Assembly (NCBI GenBank): GCA_902793405.1
Contig: CADBDH010000004.1
Coordinates: 1 to 64,000 of the forward strand
Length of the DNA: 64,000 nt
Direction of reading: 5' to 3'
Origin: an uncultured Bacteroidales bacterium
GTDB taxonomy: Bacteria; Bacteroidota; Bacteroidia; Bacteroidales; Muribaculaceae
Shown here one piece after another: positions 19,601-27,839 of this stretch (positions are counted from its first letter, which is position 1; every line of letters starts with the position of its first letter). The translations under genes and the position numbers were made by a program. The notes below the pieces were generated by a model. The model did no database searches. It was not told the DNA's origin and saw only the letters and a program-made list of their open reading frames with translations.

Positions 19601-20065
19601 GGCCACTTTGGTCAGGTCGGCCGTGCCGCCGGCGCGCAGTTGCACCGTGCTGGCCTCCACGTCCTCGCGGCGGCGCACACGCTCGGCCAGTGCCTCGGGG
19701 TAGGTGACTACCCAGCGCACTTCGGCGTCGTCATACCAGCGGTTCAGCACCTCGGTGCGCAGGATTTCGTTGGGAGCGTCAATCTGACCGTATTTGATAT
19801 CTCGTTTGTAGCCCGACGGGAAGATGAGCACCTGCTTGTCTCCCACCAGTTGGCACAGGTCATTGTACATATAGCCCGCATCGTCCAGGTCATTGACGAC
19901 AATCAGGTAGGGGCAAGCACGTTGGGGCAGCTGCGAGAACAGCAATGCCGCACTGGACCCTGCCAGACCGTCAATCACGGCATTACCGGCACCGGCCAGC
20001 AGCTTCTTTACCGCTGCCGTCCTGCCCTTCCCATTAAATAATGTACACAGCTCCCGTATCTCCAC
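16694..20065 (-). CDS. mfd: Transcription-repair coupling factor Mfd
   Basis: DNA translocase that removes stalled RNA polymerase at lesions and recruits UvrA. The 1123 residues run as a UvrB-like damage-recruitment region, RNA polymerase-interacting domain (IEKGDYIVHEDLGVGKFGG near 431), helicase with Walker A LICGDVGFGKTEIA near 580 and DEEQ box LLVVDEEQKFGV near 682, the translocation motif region (RDLDIRGAGNLLG-type near 905) and the TRCF C-terminal domain. Near 948-958 the chain has a tripeptide repeat (GDG-ENG-DDG-LDG) encoded by a 9-nt DNA repeat like the one upstream of mtaB. It ends in TAG. The S41 protease gene lies upstream with a 3-base gap, suggesting co-transcription. Confidence 0.96.
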   Translation of the reverse strand: MEIRELCTLFNGKGRTAAVKKLLAGAGNAVIDGLAGSSAALLFSQLPQRACPYLIVVNDLDDAGYMYNDLCQLVGDKQVLIFPSGYKRDIKYGQIDAPNEILRTEVLNRWYDDAEVRWVVTYPEALAERVRRREDVEASTVQLRAGGTADLTKVAERLRELGFTATDYVYEPGQYSVRGSILDVFSYSNELPYRIDFWGDDIDSIRTFNVETQLSEERLDQVSILNNHSSGGGREDNVSLLDYVGDDTIVLCRSEHWLTARIREIAQEGMSVSAIIADEGDTQATNKVVDADLFVKRLHELRRIAFVNGEAAPERGVKRLSLHCKPQGIYHKNFDLIGQSFTDFLSKGYKLVILSDSAKQIERLHNIFEDRGDAITFEPVLRTLHEGFVDDDLKLCVFTDHQIFDRFHKYNLKSDRARSGKLALSLKELNQIEKGDYIVHEDLGVGKFGGLIRTSMNGTPQEMIKLTYLNGDEAYVSIHSLHKLSKYRSKEGEAPRLNRLGSNAWAKIKSRTKSRLKDIARELIRLYAARREQQGFAYTPDGYLQQELEASFIYEDTPDQLTATQAVKADMESTKPMDRLICGDVGFGKTEIAVRAAFKAATDGKQTAVLVPTTVLAFQHWRTFSDRLKDFPVRVDYLSRARKPKEVKQLLADLKEGKIDILIGTHKLIGKTVQFHDLGLLVVDEEQKFGVAVKDKLKQMKLNVDTLTMSATPIPRTLQFSLMGARDLSTLTTPPANRYPILTTVGTLNDDIVAEAINFELSRNGQVFFVNHRIEQLEQLENMIHRVVPDARVAVGHGQMPPEKLEQTIIDFGNHDYDVLLSTTIIENGIDMPNVNTIIINNADRYGLSDLHQLRGRVGRSSRKAFCYLLVPPGKPLATDARRRLQAIESFSDLGAGIQIAMQDLDIRGAGNLLGAEQSGFIADLGYETYQRVLKEAVTELRTEEFASTFATTGDGENGDDGLDGNTEFVTDCVVDTDLELMFPASYVPQENERITLYRELDNMETDDQVEAFEERMEDRFGKIPDMARELIRIVPLRRTARRLGIEKLVIRQTRMHLFMVGEENVAYYQSPAFGRLLNYVQQNPKRCNLSQKNGRRSIIISSITSVSSALTVLRTISHLDSI
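17164..17200 (-). repeat. 9-nt tandem repeat inside mfd
   Basis: Plus-strand units TCCGTCTAA, TCCGTCATC, TCCGTTTTC and TCCGTCCCC lie inside the mfd coding region in frame, adding an acidic Gly-rich loop near residue 950. The same nonamer family fills the spacer at 4827-4873. Confidence 0.75.
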
Positions 20066-20068
20066 TGG

Positions 20069-21793
20069 TTACTTTTTCTTCTTGTTGGGTTTCCCTTTCT
20101 TGACGGGAATGTTGAGAATGCGCTGGTATTCGCCGGGGTTGTCGAACATTTTCTTGGCGGCGTCGATGAATTCATCGTCCTTGATGGAGTTCTGCACTTG
20201 GCCGCGCTGATAGTAGAGGCGGTCCATGATTTCCTGACCCAGGAGGTAGGAAATGTCGCGGCGGTGCAGGTCCAGGTCATGGTTCAGGTCATGCTTAAGC
20301 AGGGACTCCAAGCGGTCGAACAGGGCCGTTGTCGAGTCGTTCATGTAGCCCTCGGCGGTTGCGGTTTTGCGCAACGTGGCCAGCTGTTGCTCACACACCT
20401 TGTCATACTCGAACTTGTCAGGCTTGATAAATGCCTTGAACTCGTTGAATATTTCGTCGGTCACCTTAAAGTCGTCGGGATTGGGGATGTCCTGGCCATG
20501 CTCGGCGACATACTTGGTGGCGAAGTCAAAGTCCCAACGGTCGCGCATGATGTTATAGACGACACGCTTCAGCTCGCGGGGCTCGACCTTGATGTCGGGC
20601 ATGATGCCGCCGCCCTCGCGCACCTCGCGCCCGTGGGCGGTGTGGAACACGCGTGCCGTGCTGTCGGTAGTGGTTTTCTTATAGGTGCCATCGTCGTTGC
20701 GGTTGCCGTAGTCCACCTCTTGGATGAGGCGTCCGCTGGGGATGTAGTACTTGGCGATGGTCACTTTGAGCATGCCGTCATAGGGCAACTGGCGGGTGGA
20801 CTGCACCAGTCCCTTGCCAAAGGAGCGCGAGCCGATGATAACGGCACGGTCCAGGTCCTGCAAGGCACCTGCGGTGATTTCGCTGGCGCTGGCCGAGCCA
20901 CCGTCGATGAGTACTGCCAGGGGAATGTCGGTGTCGATGGGGTCAACGGTGGTTTTGTAGGTACGCTCGCTCGACTTCTCGCGTCCGCGCATCACGAGCA
21001 CCTGGGTGCCCTTGGGCACAAAGTAGCCCACAATCTGGATAGCACCCTCGACAATGCCGCCGCCGTTGCTGCGCAGGTCCAGCACGATGTTCTTGACGCG
21101 CGGGTCCTTCTTGAGTTCGAGCAGGGCGTCACGCACCTGCTGTGCCGACTTGTCGTTAAAGGTCGTCAGGTCGATGTAGCCGATGTTGTCGCGTGTCACG
21201 CCATAGTAGGGCACCGGATTGACGCTGATGGTCTCGCGGTTAAATGAGAACGTCTTGATGCTGTCCTCGTCCCAGGGGCGCACAACGGTCACCGTCAGGT
21301 GGGTGTTGGCCTGTCCCTTCAGGCGCTTGCTCACCTGGTCGCTGGTCCAACCGGCTGTGCTGTCGCCGTCAATCATGATGATGCGGTCACCCGAGCGCAG
21401 GCCGGCGCGTGCGGCGGGACTGCCCTCGTAAGGGCCGCTGATGTAAACGCCCTTCTTGCCGTCCACGGTGCGTTCCATCAGATAACTGCCGATGCCGCCA
21501 TACTCACCTGTGCTGATGGTCATGAACTCATCGGTCTCCTTGGCGGGAATATACTCGGTATAGGGATCGATCTCGTCAAGCATCGCATTGATGGCGTTCT
21601 CGATACTCTTTTGGGCATCGATGGTGTCCACATAGAACGTGTTCAGCTCCTTGTACAGCGAGTTGAAGATGTCCAGACTGCGGGCAACAGCGGCATCATC
21701 GTTCACCACCTTGTCTTCGTCGGCAAGGGCTACCGGGGCGGCAAGGGCTGCCACCATGCAGGCCCACGCCAGATATTTGAACGTCTTTTTCAT
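20069..21793 (-). CDS. S41 family C-terminal processing peptidase (CtpA/Prc-like)
   Basis: Periplasmic serine protease that trims or degrades envelope proteins. The 574 residues begin with a signal peptide (MKKTFKYLAWACMVAALAAP, cut near ALA-DE). A PDZ domain spans about 90-185 (SPAARAGLRSGDRIIMIDG). The S41 core follows with nucleophile Ser in GGSASASEITAGAL near 300 and general-base Lys in GSRSFGKGLVQS near 322. The C-terminus is a helical extension ending in a Lys-rich tail. It precedes mfd by 3 bases. Its long leader holds a 10-bp hairpin at 21854-21878. Confidence 0.93.
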   Translation of the reverse strand: MKKTFKYLAWACMVAALAAPVALADEDKVVNDDAAVARSLDIFNSLYKELNTFYVDTIDAQKSIENAINAMLDEIDPYTEYIPAKETDEFMTISTGEYGGIGSYLMERTVDGKKGVYISGPYEGSPAARAGLRSGDRIIMIDGDSTAGWTSDQVSKRLKGQANTHLTVTVVRPWDEDSIKTFSFNRETISVNPVPYYGVTRDNIGYIDLTTFNDKSAQQVRDALLELKKDPRVKNIVLDLRSNGGGIVEGAIQIVGYFVPKGTQVLVMRGREKSSERTYKTTVDPIDTDIPLAVLIDGGSASASEITAGALQDLDRAVIIGSRSFGKGLVQSTRQLPYDGMLKVTIAKYYIPSGRLIQEVDYGNRNDDGTYKKTTTDSTARVFHTAHGREVREGGGIMPDIKVEPRELKRVVYNIMRDRWDFDFATKYVAEHGQDIPNPDDFKVTDEIFNEFKAFIKPDKFEYDKVCEQQLATLRKTATAEGYMNDSTTALFDRLESLLKHDLNHDLDLHRRDISYLLGQEIMDRLYYQRGQVQNSIKDDEFIDAAKKMFDNPGEYQRILNIPVKKGKPNKKKK

Positions 21794-21853
21794 TAATATA
21801 TTCTGGTTTCAACAGTTCAGCATGTAAACTGCATAGTTCACTAAACTTTAAAA

Positions 21854-21878
21854 TTCAAGTTCAGGTCTTGAACTTGAA
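21854..21878 (-). promoter_or_regulatory. Inverted repeat in the S41 protease leader
   Basis: TTCAAGTTCA (21854-21863) and TGAACTTGAA (21869-21878) form a perfect 10-bp inverted repeat with a 5-nt gap, 60 bases upstream of the protease start. No T-run follows. It could be an operator or a leader hairpin. Confidence 0.45.
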
Positions 21879-21986
21879 CGGATGCATTTAGACTGCGAAA
21901 ATACTACTATTCCACGAATAACAGCCGTTTTAGGCACCTAAAAAACCATGATTAACCGAAAAAAATCAAGTTTTTTCATTTTTTTA

Positions 21987-22017
21987 TTGCACAGTTCAAT
22001 TATTGGTACTATCTTTG
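21987..22017 (+). promoter_or_regulatory. Promoter of the tRNA-Asn pair
   Basis: TTG (21987-21989), 20 bases, TATCTTTG (22010-22017), with the first tRNA starting 43 bases downstream. Confidence 0.8.
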
Positions 22018-22060
22018 CACCGCATTTTTCGGCAGGGTATGCCGCAAAGGTGCTGAAAAC

Positions 22061-22134
22061 GCTTCTTTAGCTCAGTTGGTTAGAGCATCTGACTGTTAAT
22101 CAGGGGGTCCTTGGTTCAAGTCCAAGAAGAAGCG
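22061..22134 (+). tRNA. tRNA-Asn (anticodon GTT)
   Basis: 74 nt. Acceptor stem GCTTCTT/AAGAAGC, discriminator G, anticodon loop CTGTTAA between CTGA and TCAG, T-loop GGTTCAAGTCC. The 3' CCA is not encoded. Confidence 0.97.
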
Positions 22135-22166
22135 CATCATAATAGATAGATATTTAAGAGAGGATT

Positions 22167-22240
22167 GCTTCTTTAGCTCAGTTGGTTAGAGCATCTGACT
22201 GTTAATCAGGGGGTCCTTGGTTCAAGTCCAAGAAGAAGCG
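22167..22240 (+). tRNA. tRNA-Asn (anticodon GTT), second copy
   Basis: Identical in all 74 nt to the copy at 22061-22134 and separated from it by 32 bases, so the two are a recent or gene-converted tandem duplication in one transcript. Confidence 0.97.
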
Positions 22241-22247
22241 CCAAAGG

Positions 22248-22274
22248 CGAGACTGCGTGAGCAGCCTCGTTTTT
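22248..22274 (+). terminator. Terminator after the tRNA-Asn pair
   Basis: CGAGACTGC (22248-22256) pairs with GCAGCCTCG (22261-22269) through one G-T pair around loop GTGA, followed by TTTTT. Confidence 0.85.
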
Positions 22275-22372
22275 GGTTTTTATATGGCGGCTTGTACTGA
22301 TTCACAGTCGGATTCACAGGCTGGACTGGATAGTTTTGGGCAGGGTGTTGGGGATGAATCAGAAAAATGCAC

Positions 22373-22380
22373 TACCTTTG
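22373..22380 (+). promoter_or_regulatory. -7 box for the AGCS symporter gene
   Basis: TACCTTTG, 33 bases before the start; a TTG lies 22 bases upstream, slightly beyond the usual spacing. Confidence 0.5.
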
Positions 22381-22413
22381 TGGGCAATCATTAACAATAG
22401 ATATCGATAGTGT

Positions 22414-23778
22414 ATGGAAAACATGCTCACTGCATTGAGTGACTGGATTGTGGCCGCCAGCGACGCTGTGTGCGGCTACCCTGAGTTTTTTCTGCTGATT
22501 GGCGGCGGATTGTTCCTGTTCCTTTTCTCGGGAGCGGTGTCTATCAGGCGCTTGCCGTGGGCCGTGCGTGCCTTGCGCGACAAGCAGGCCAGCGACAGCG
22601 GTAAACAGTCGGGCCAAATCAGTTCGGTTCAGGCGCTACTCAGCGCCATCGCTGCCACGGTGGGTATGGGCAACATTGCAGGTGTGGCCATCGCGCTGTC
22701 GATAGGCGGACCCGGCACGGTCTTCTGGATGTGGGTGAGTGCCCTGGTGGGCATGAGCACAAAGTTCTTTGAGGGCACCTTGTCTATCATGTACAAGGGC
22801 AAGGACAGCGCCGGCGAGGTGCAGGGCGGTCCCATGTACATCATCACCAAGGGCCTGGGCGAGAAGTGGAAACCCCTGGCCGTGGCCTTTTCCATCTTCG
22901 GCCTCGTGGGCACGCTGTGCTTCATGCAAGCTAACCAGCTGGTCGAGTCGGTGACTACGGTGTTCACCACGCCCATGGGCATTGAGAACACCTTGATGCT
23001 GCGTTTCATCATGGGTGTGATTATGGTGGCCATCGTGGGTGCCGTCATTTTGGGCGGCATTAAGCGCATTGCCCTGTTTGCCTCGCGCATCGTGCCCGTG
23101 ATGGTGGTCCTTTACCTCATCATGGTTCTCGTCATCATGGCGATGAACTTTAAGGAGATTCCCGGTGTGTTCGGCCAGATTTTTGAAGGAGCCTTCAGCA
23201 TGAAGGCTGGTTTCGGTGCCTTTGCTTACGTTGCCTTGACAGGTGCACGTCGTGCCGCCTTTGTCAACGAGGCAGGTGTGGGTACCGCCTCGATGATGCA
23301 CGGTGCCAGCAAGAACACCGACCCCATCCGCGAGGGCCTCATCGCCATGCTCGGTCCCGCCATCGACTCGGGTCTGGTGTGCACCCTCACCTCTATCCCC
23401 ATCATCATTGCCGGCAACTACGTGGGCCTGACCGACCCCAAGGGCCTCTACGTCGCCCTGGGCGCATGGGGACAGCTGCTGCCCGGCATCGGCCACTTGC
23501 TGCTGATGACCATCGTCTTCTTCTTTGCCTTCTCGACCATGTTCTCCTATAGCTATTATGGCCAAAAGTGCACCAACTACCTCTTCGGTGCCCACAACGT
23601 CAAGTGGTACAATTACTACTACCTGGCGATGATTGTCGTGGCCGCCATGATACCGCTCAAGGTCATGGTCAGCATCATGGACCTCGCCTTTGCCTTGATG
23701 GCCCTGTGCACCATGTTCACCATCATCGTCTTGAGCCCCAGGGTCAAGAAGTTGATGAAGGAATATTTCAAGAAGTAA
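22414..23778 (+). CDS. Sodium:alanine symporter family (AGCS) amino-acid carrier
   Basis: Sodium-coupled uptake of alanine, glycine or a related small amino acid. The 454 residues are hydrophobic, with about 10-11 helices. The family signature GMGNIAGVAIALSIGGPG near 86-103 is followed by FWMWVSALVGMSTKFFEGTL, and the later ARRAAFVNEAGVGTASMMHG near 278. Length is normal for the family. It is a single-gene unit with its own -7 box, convergent with the EamA transporter gene. The exact substrate is not readable from sequence. Confidence 0.94.
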   Translation: MENMLTALSDWIVAASDAVCGYPEFFLLIGGGLFLFLFSGAVSIRRLPWAVRALRDKQASDSGKQSGQISSVQALLSAIAATVGMGNIAGVAIALSIGGPGTVFWMWVSALVGMSTKFFEGTLSIMYKGKDSAGEVQGGPMYIITKGLGEKWKPLAVAFSIFGLVGTLCFMQANQLVESVTTVFTTPMGIENTLMLRFIMGVIMVAIVGAVILGGIKRIALFASRIVPVMVVLYLIMVLVIMAMNFKEIPGVFGQIFEGAFSMKAGFGAFAYVALTGARRAAFVNEAGVGTASMMHGASKNTDPIREGLIAMLGPAIDSGLVCTLTSIPIIIAGNYVGLTDPKGLYVALGAWGQLLPGIGHLLLMTIVFFFAFSTMFSYSYYGQKCTNYLFGAHNVKWYNYYYLAMIVVAAMIPLKVMVSIMDLAFALMALCTMFTIIVLSPRVKKLMKEYFKK

Positions 23779-23806
23779 GCAACAGTCAGATGAGTGCTCC
23801 CCCAGG

Positions 23807-24706
23807 TCAAGACTTGGCATGGGAGCGGGTTACCAGCCAGACGCCCGTGAAGATGAGGGCGGCTGCGACGGCGTGCATCCACTGGAACACGGCGAGTCCC
23901 ATAGCCACACTGGCCACCACGGCCACAAAGGGCTGCACATAGTTGTAGGAACTCACGGTGGTGGGCATGAGGCGCCGCTGGGCCCACACCACGAGCAGGA
24001 AGGTGAAGAAAGTGGCGGCTGCCACGATATAGATGATTTCGGTTGCTGTCCTGGCGCTCATCGCTGCCCAGTCGATTTGGGCGATGTGTGGCGCCACAAA
24101 GGGCATGATCATGATGCTGGCAAAGGTGAACGTCCACTTGTTGAACGTGAAGGCGTCATACTTGCGGATAACCCCCGAGAAATAGGTCAGATAAAAGGCA
24201 TATCCCACTTGTGAAATCAGGATAAGGATGTCGCCGCGAAAGTCGGTGGGATGGCCACTGGCTCCCGATGTGGTGCGGGTGATGAGCAGCACGGCTCCCG
24301 TGAAGCCCATGACGATACCCAGAGCCCGCCGTGGGGTGATGCGCTCGTTGAGGATGAGGGACGAGAGGATGAGCGTGAAGATGGGCATGGTGGTCAACTC
24401 GATGGTGGCGTTGATGGGCGAGGTGAGGCTCAAGCCCACGATATAGCCGCCCTGGGCCATGACAAAGCCAAAGAAGCTGGCGCCCACAATCTTCAACAGG
24501 TCACGGCGCTCGACGTGCTGCTGCGGCACAATCAGCGACCCCATCCAGAAGAGGATTGCCGCACCGCAAATCCTGAAGGCGACCAGCTGAGGACCCGTGA
24601 TGCCCCCGTTGGCGAGGACATCCTTGGAAAAGGTAGCCATCAGCCCGAACAGCACCATCGCCAGCAGCATGGCCCCATGCGCCTTCATGTTCTCGTTCTG
24701 CTTCAT
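23807..24706 (-). CDS. EamA-family (DMT superfamily) transporter
   Basis: 299 residues with about ten membrane helices in two EamA repeats (roughly 10-140 and 155-290), the typical plan of drug/metabolite exporters. The second repeat ends PFVAVVASVAMGLAVFQWMH, the usual place of the conserved Pro-hinge helix. Family members export amino acids, sugars or other metabolites; no substrate can be inferred. It lies downstream of the CoA-transferase gene, but a hairpin at 24740-24770 between the two suggests at least partial termination. Confidence 0.88.
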   Translation of the reverse strand: MKQNENMKAHGAMLLAMVLFGLMATFSKDVLANGGITGPQLVAFRICGAAILFWMGSLIVPQQHVERRDLLKIVGASFFGFVMAQGGYIVGLSLTSPINATIELTTMPIFTLILSSLILNERITPRRALGIVMGFTGAVLLITRTTSGASGHPTDFRGDILILISQVGYAFYLTYFSGVIRKYDAFTFNKWTFTFASIMIMPFVAPHIAQIDWAAMSARTATEIIYIVAAATFFTFLLVVWAQRRLMPTTVSSYNYVQPFVAVVASVAMGLAVFQWMHAVAAALIFTGVWLVTRSHAKS

Positions 24707-24739
24707 TATCGTGTGAATTGACCAGATTGTTAAATGATA

Positions 24740-24770
24740 ACTGCTGGCAAGCGGGATGCCTGCCAGCAGT
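24740..24770 (-). terminator. Hairpin after the CoA-transferase gene
   Basis: Perfect 10-bp stem ACTGCTGGCA (24740-24749) with TGCCAGCAGT (24761-24770). In the leftward direction it follows the CoA-transferase stop and is trailed by a weak T-rich tract, so termination is likely but may be leaky into the EamA gene. Confidence 0.6.
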
Positions 24771-24795
24771 CATTATAGTTGAGGCATCGACAGGA

Positions 24796-26295
24796 TTACT
24801 TCATGAACTTGGAGTAATCGGTCTTGCGCATGTCGCCCTCGTGCAGCAGGGTGCTGTGGAACGACAGGGCGATGTCGGGGTGCATCATCACGTGGCCCTT
24901 CTTGGCGAGGTTCAGGTACTCGCGCAGCAGGGGACGATAGACGGGATGAGCGGCGTGCTCGATGATTTCGTGGGCGCTCTGCAAGGGATCCTTGCCGCGC
25001 AGGTCGGCGATACCCTGGTCGGTGATGATGATATCTACCGAGTGCGGGTTGTGGTCGGGATAGGAAACCATGGGAACGATGGTGCTGATGCAGTCGTCCT
25101 TCTTGATCGACGGGCACAGGAAGATGCTGATGTAGGCGTTGCGGGTGAAGTCGCCCGAGCCGCCCACGCCGTTCATCAGGCGGGTGCCGCTAACGTGAGT
25201 CGAGTTGATGTGGCCATAGATGTCGGCCTCGATGGCGGTGTTCATCGTGATGACGCCCAGACGGCGAACAACCTCGGGGTTGTTGCTGATTTCGCTGGGA
25301 CGCATGAGCACCTTGCCGTGCAGGGCCTCGCCCTTCTCAAAGAACTCGGTCATGGCACCGCTCGAGAAGGTCATCGAGCAAGTGCTGGCAAATTTACACT
25401 TGCCGCTCTCGAGCAACTCGAGCACGCTGTCTTGGATAACCTCGGTGTACATCTCAAATGCAGGAATGTCGCTGCTCTTGTCCAGGGCATCGAGCACGGC
25501 GTTGGCAATGTTGCCCACACCGCTCTGCAGGGGCAGGAACTCCTTGGGAATGCGGCCGGCCTTAAGCTCTGCCACCAGGAATGCGCACACGTTGCGGCCG
25601 ATGGCAGCGGTCACGTCGTCAACAGGGGTAAAGGCACCTTCCTTGCTGATGGGCAGCGAAGTCTTGACAACGCCCAGCACCTTCTTGGGGTCAACATGGG
25701 CAGTGGGAGTACCTACGCGATCGTGAGGCGTGTAGATGGGAATCTCGCGACGGTAAGGCGGGTCAAGAGGCATATAAACGTCGTGCATGCCACGAATGCT
25801 CTCGGGAATCTGGTCGTTAACCTCGACAATCACCTTGTCGGCTGTCTGAAGCCAGGTGGCGGTGTTGCCCATCGAGGTGCCAAGCACGATGTCACCTTCG
25901 TCGGTAATGCTCTGGGCCTCGACGATGGCGATGTCCATCTTGCCGTAGAAACCATAGCGGAACTCCTGAGCCAGCTCGCTCAAGTGGCGGTCGTTGTAGT
26001 GGATGGCATTAGCATTGATGGCCTTGCGCATGTCGGGATGCGACTGGTAAGGGGTGCGGAAGTTCAGTGCGTCGGCGCGGGTCAGCTCACCATCGATGTG
26101 GTCGCTGGTTGATGCACCGCTAAACAGGTTGATCTTGAACTCGCGTCCTGCCTCATGCTCACGCTTGGCGCGCTCGGCAATGGCAACGGGCACTGCTTGA
26201 GGACAACCGGGCGAAGTAAAGCCCGAAACACCCACTGTGAAGCCATTTTGTACAAATTCGGCGGCTTCCTCGGCCGTAAGAATCGGATAAATCAT
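24796..26295 (-). CDS. Acetyl-CoA hydrolase/CoA-transferase family protein (probably succinyl-CoA:acetate CoA-transferase)
   Basis: 499 residues of the two-domain class I CoA-transferase fold. Visible signatures are VSGFTSPGCPQAVP near 20-33, the oxyanion-type glycine stretch SGVGNIANAVLDALD near 259, the region FEMYTEVIQDSVLELLESG near 278-296 that holds the catalytic glutamate in this family, and NGVGGSGDFTRNAY near 375. In fermentative Bacteroidales such enzymes swap CoA between succinyl-CoA and acetate or propionate, linking the succinate pathway (fumarate reductase in this window) to acyl-CoA pools. Acetyl-CoA hydrolase activity is the alternative label. Confidence 0.9.
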   Translation of the reverse strand: MIYPILTAEEAAEFVQNGFTVGVSGFTSPGCPQAVPVAIAERAKREHEAGREFKINLFSGASTSDHIDGELTRADALNFRTPYQSHPDMRKAINANAIHYNDRHLSELAQEFRYGFYGKMDIAIVEAQSITDEGDIVLGTSMGNTATWLQTADKVIVEVNDQIPESIRGMHDVYMPLDPPYRREIPIYTPHDRVGTPTAHVDPKKVLGVVKTSLPISKEGAFTPVDDVTAAIGRNVCAFLVAELKAGRIPKEFLPLQSGVGNIANAVLDALDKSSDIPAFEMYTEVIQDSVLELLESGKCKFASTCSMTFSSGAMTEFFEKGEALHGKVLMRPSEISNNPEVVRRLGVITMNTAIEADIYGHINSTHVSGTRLMNGVGGSGDFTRNAYISIFLCPSIKKDDCISTIVPMVSYPDHNPHSVDIIITDQGIADLRGKDPLQSAHEIIEHAAHPVYRPLLREYLNLAKKGHVMMHPDIALSFHSTLLHEGDMRKTDYSKFMK

Positions 26296-26312
26296 GTTTA
26301 TGTGTTACTTAT

Positions 26313-26447
26313 AAATAGTTTTTAGTTTTTAGTTGTTAGTCCTTAGTTTTTAGTTTTTAGTTGTTAGTCCTTAGTCCTTAGTCCTTAGTCGGCATCCGCC
26401 TAGAGCCTAGAGCCTAAAACCTAGAGCCTAATGCCTAGAGCCTAGCC
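26313..26447 (-). repeat. Long 7-nt repeat array between pgi and the CoA-transferase gene
   Basis: The longest array of the window: about ten plus-strand units of the TAGTTTT/TAGTTGT/TAGTCCT type (26313-26390), then about seven of a second type, TAGAGCC/TAAAACC/TAATGCC (from 26401). The second sub-array runs into pgi, so the pgi stop codon and last two codons lie inside the repeat. Confidence 0.9.
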
Positions 26448-27748
26448 TTGATGGCTGCGGTGGCCTCTTCGTGGCCCGGCTTCTCGAGCAGGGCGAACAT
26501 GTTCTTCTTGTAGGCCTCGACGCCAGGCTGGTCAAACGGGTTGACGCCCAGCATGTAACCGCTCACGCCACAAGCCTTCTCGAAGAAGTAAATCAACTGG
26601 CCCAGGTAGCGCTCGTTGACGGCAGGCATCGTGATGAGCAGGTTGGGTACACCGCCATCGACGTGTGCCAGACGGGTTCCCAGCTCGGCCATCTTGTTGA
26701 CGTAGTCCACGTTCTTTCCGGCAATGTAGTTGAGTCCGTCCAGGTCGGCCTCGTCGGTGGGGATGATGACCTCGTGCTGCTGGTCGCCCACGCTGAGCAC
26801 CGTCTCAAAGATGGTGCGCTCGCCGTCCTGAATCATCTGACCCATGCTGTGCAGGTCGGTAGTGAAATCGACGCTGGCGGGGAAGATGCCCTTGTGGCCC
26901 TTGCCTTCGCTCTCGCCGTAGAGCTGCTTCCACCACTCGGCCAGGAAGTGCAGGCGCGGGGTGAAGTTGGCCAGAATCTCAATCTTCTTGCCATTATTGT
27001 AGAGGGCGTTGCGCGCAATGGCATAGTTGAGCACCTGCTCGTCACCGTCCTTCTCCATCTCGACGGCACCGGCCACCAGGGCGCGGATGTCAAATCCGGC
27101 CACAGCGATGGGCAGCAGGCCCACGGGAGTGAGCACCGAGAAGCGGCCGCCCACGTTATCGGGGATGACGTAGGTGGCATAACCCTCCTGGGTGGCCAGG
27201 TTGCGCAGGGCACCGCGGCGGGCGTCGGTCACGGCAACGATGTTGCGCTGGGCAAACTCCTTGCCTTCCTGCTTCTCGAGCATCTCCTTGAACAGGCGAA
27301 AAGCGATGGCGGGCTCGGTCGTGGTGCCCGACTTAGAGATGACGATGATGCCGAACTTGTGTCCGCGCACCAGGTCCATCAGGTCATAGAGGTAGTCCTC
27401 GCCGATGTTGTTGCCGGCAAACAGCACCTTGGGGCCGTTGCCGCTCTTGTAGGCGGCGAAGTGGTCGCTCAGGGCCTCGATAATGGCCTTGGCTCCCAGG
27501 TAACTGCCACCGATACCGATGGTGATGACATACTCGCACTCCTGGCGCAGGACGGCTGCGGTCTGCTCCAGTGCCTGCAACTGTTGCTCGTCGATGCTGC
27601 TGGGCAGGTGGAGCCAGCCCAGGAAGTCGTTGCCCAGGCCACTGCCGCTTTCCAGCGTCTGCTTGGCAGCGAGAGCGGCATCGTTCAGTGACTGTGCGTT
27701 CATGCCCTCAAGGGCGTATTTGCTGATAACTTGAATTGAATTGTTCAT
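26435..27748 (-). CDS. pgi: Glucose-6-phosphate isomerase
   Basis: Interconverts glucose-6-phosphate and fructose-6-phosphate. The 437 residues contain [19 protein letters not shown] near 76-94, the phosphate-binding serine loop [15 protein letters not shown] near 138-152, the catalytic-Glu segment [10 protein letters not shown] near 330, and the C-terminal [20 protein letters not shown] with the catalytic Lys and preceding FDQPGVE. This is the compact bacterial form, much shorter than the E. coli enzyme. The last codons (KARL-stop) are encoded within a repeat array, so the C-terminus may vary between strains. Confidence 0.95.
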   Translation of the reverse strand: MNNSIQVISKYALEGMNAQSLNDAALAAKQTLESGSGLGNDFLGWLHLPSSIDEQQLQALEQTAAVLRQECEYVITIGIGGSYLGAKAIIEALSDHFAAYKSGNGPKVLFAGNNIGEDYLYDLMDLVRGHKFGIIVISKSGTTTEPAIAFRLFKEMLEKQEGKEFAQRNIVAVTDARRGALRNLATQEGYATYVIPDNVGGRFSVLTPVGLLPIAVAGFDIRALVAGAVEMEKDGDEQVLNYAIARNALYNNGKKIEILANFTPRLHFLAEWWKQLYGESEGKGHKGIFPASVDFTTDLHSMGQMIQDGERTIFETVLSVGDQQHEVIIPTDEADLDGLNYIAGKNVDYVNKMAELGTRLAHVDGGVPNLLITMPAVNERYLGQLIYFFEKACGVSGYMLGVNPFDQPGVEAYKKNMFALLEKPGHEEATAAIKARL

Positions 27749-27786
27749 AATGCTTGGTTATCTGTTATGTTGTTTTGTTATTCTCT

Positions 27787-27820
27787 AATCCCTAAACTCT
27801 AAACTCTAGACCCTAGACTA
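27787..27820. repeat. 7-nt repeat array near the pgi start
   Basis: Plus-strand units TAATCCC, TAAACTC, TAAACTC, TAGACCC, TAGACTA. Here the CTAAA form reads against the flanking minus-strand genes, unlike most arrays. An imperfect hairpin (ATTTGAGT 27821-27828 with ACTCAAAT 27838-27845) adjoins it. Confidence 0.75.
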
Positions 27821-27839
27821 ATTTGAGTCGCGACGCAAC

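Noticed and set aside
22061..22240. Integration (att) site at the tRNA-Asn pair
   Set aside because: The repeat is simply a full tandem tRNA copy, with no integrase or foreign segment between or beside them.
26313..26447. The heptamer arrays as CRISPR-like repeats
   Set aside because: Units are contiguous with no spacers, only 7 nt long, and no cas genes are nearby.
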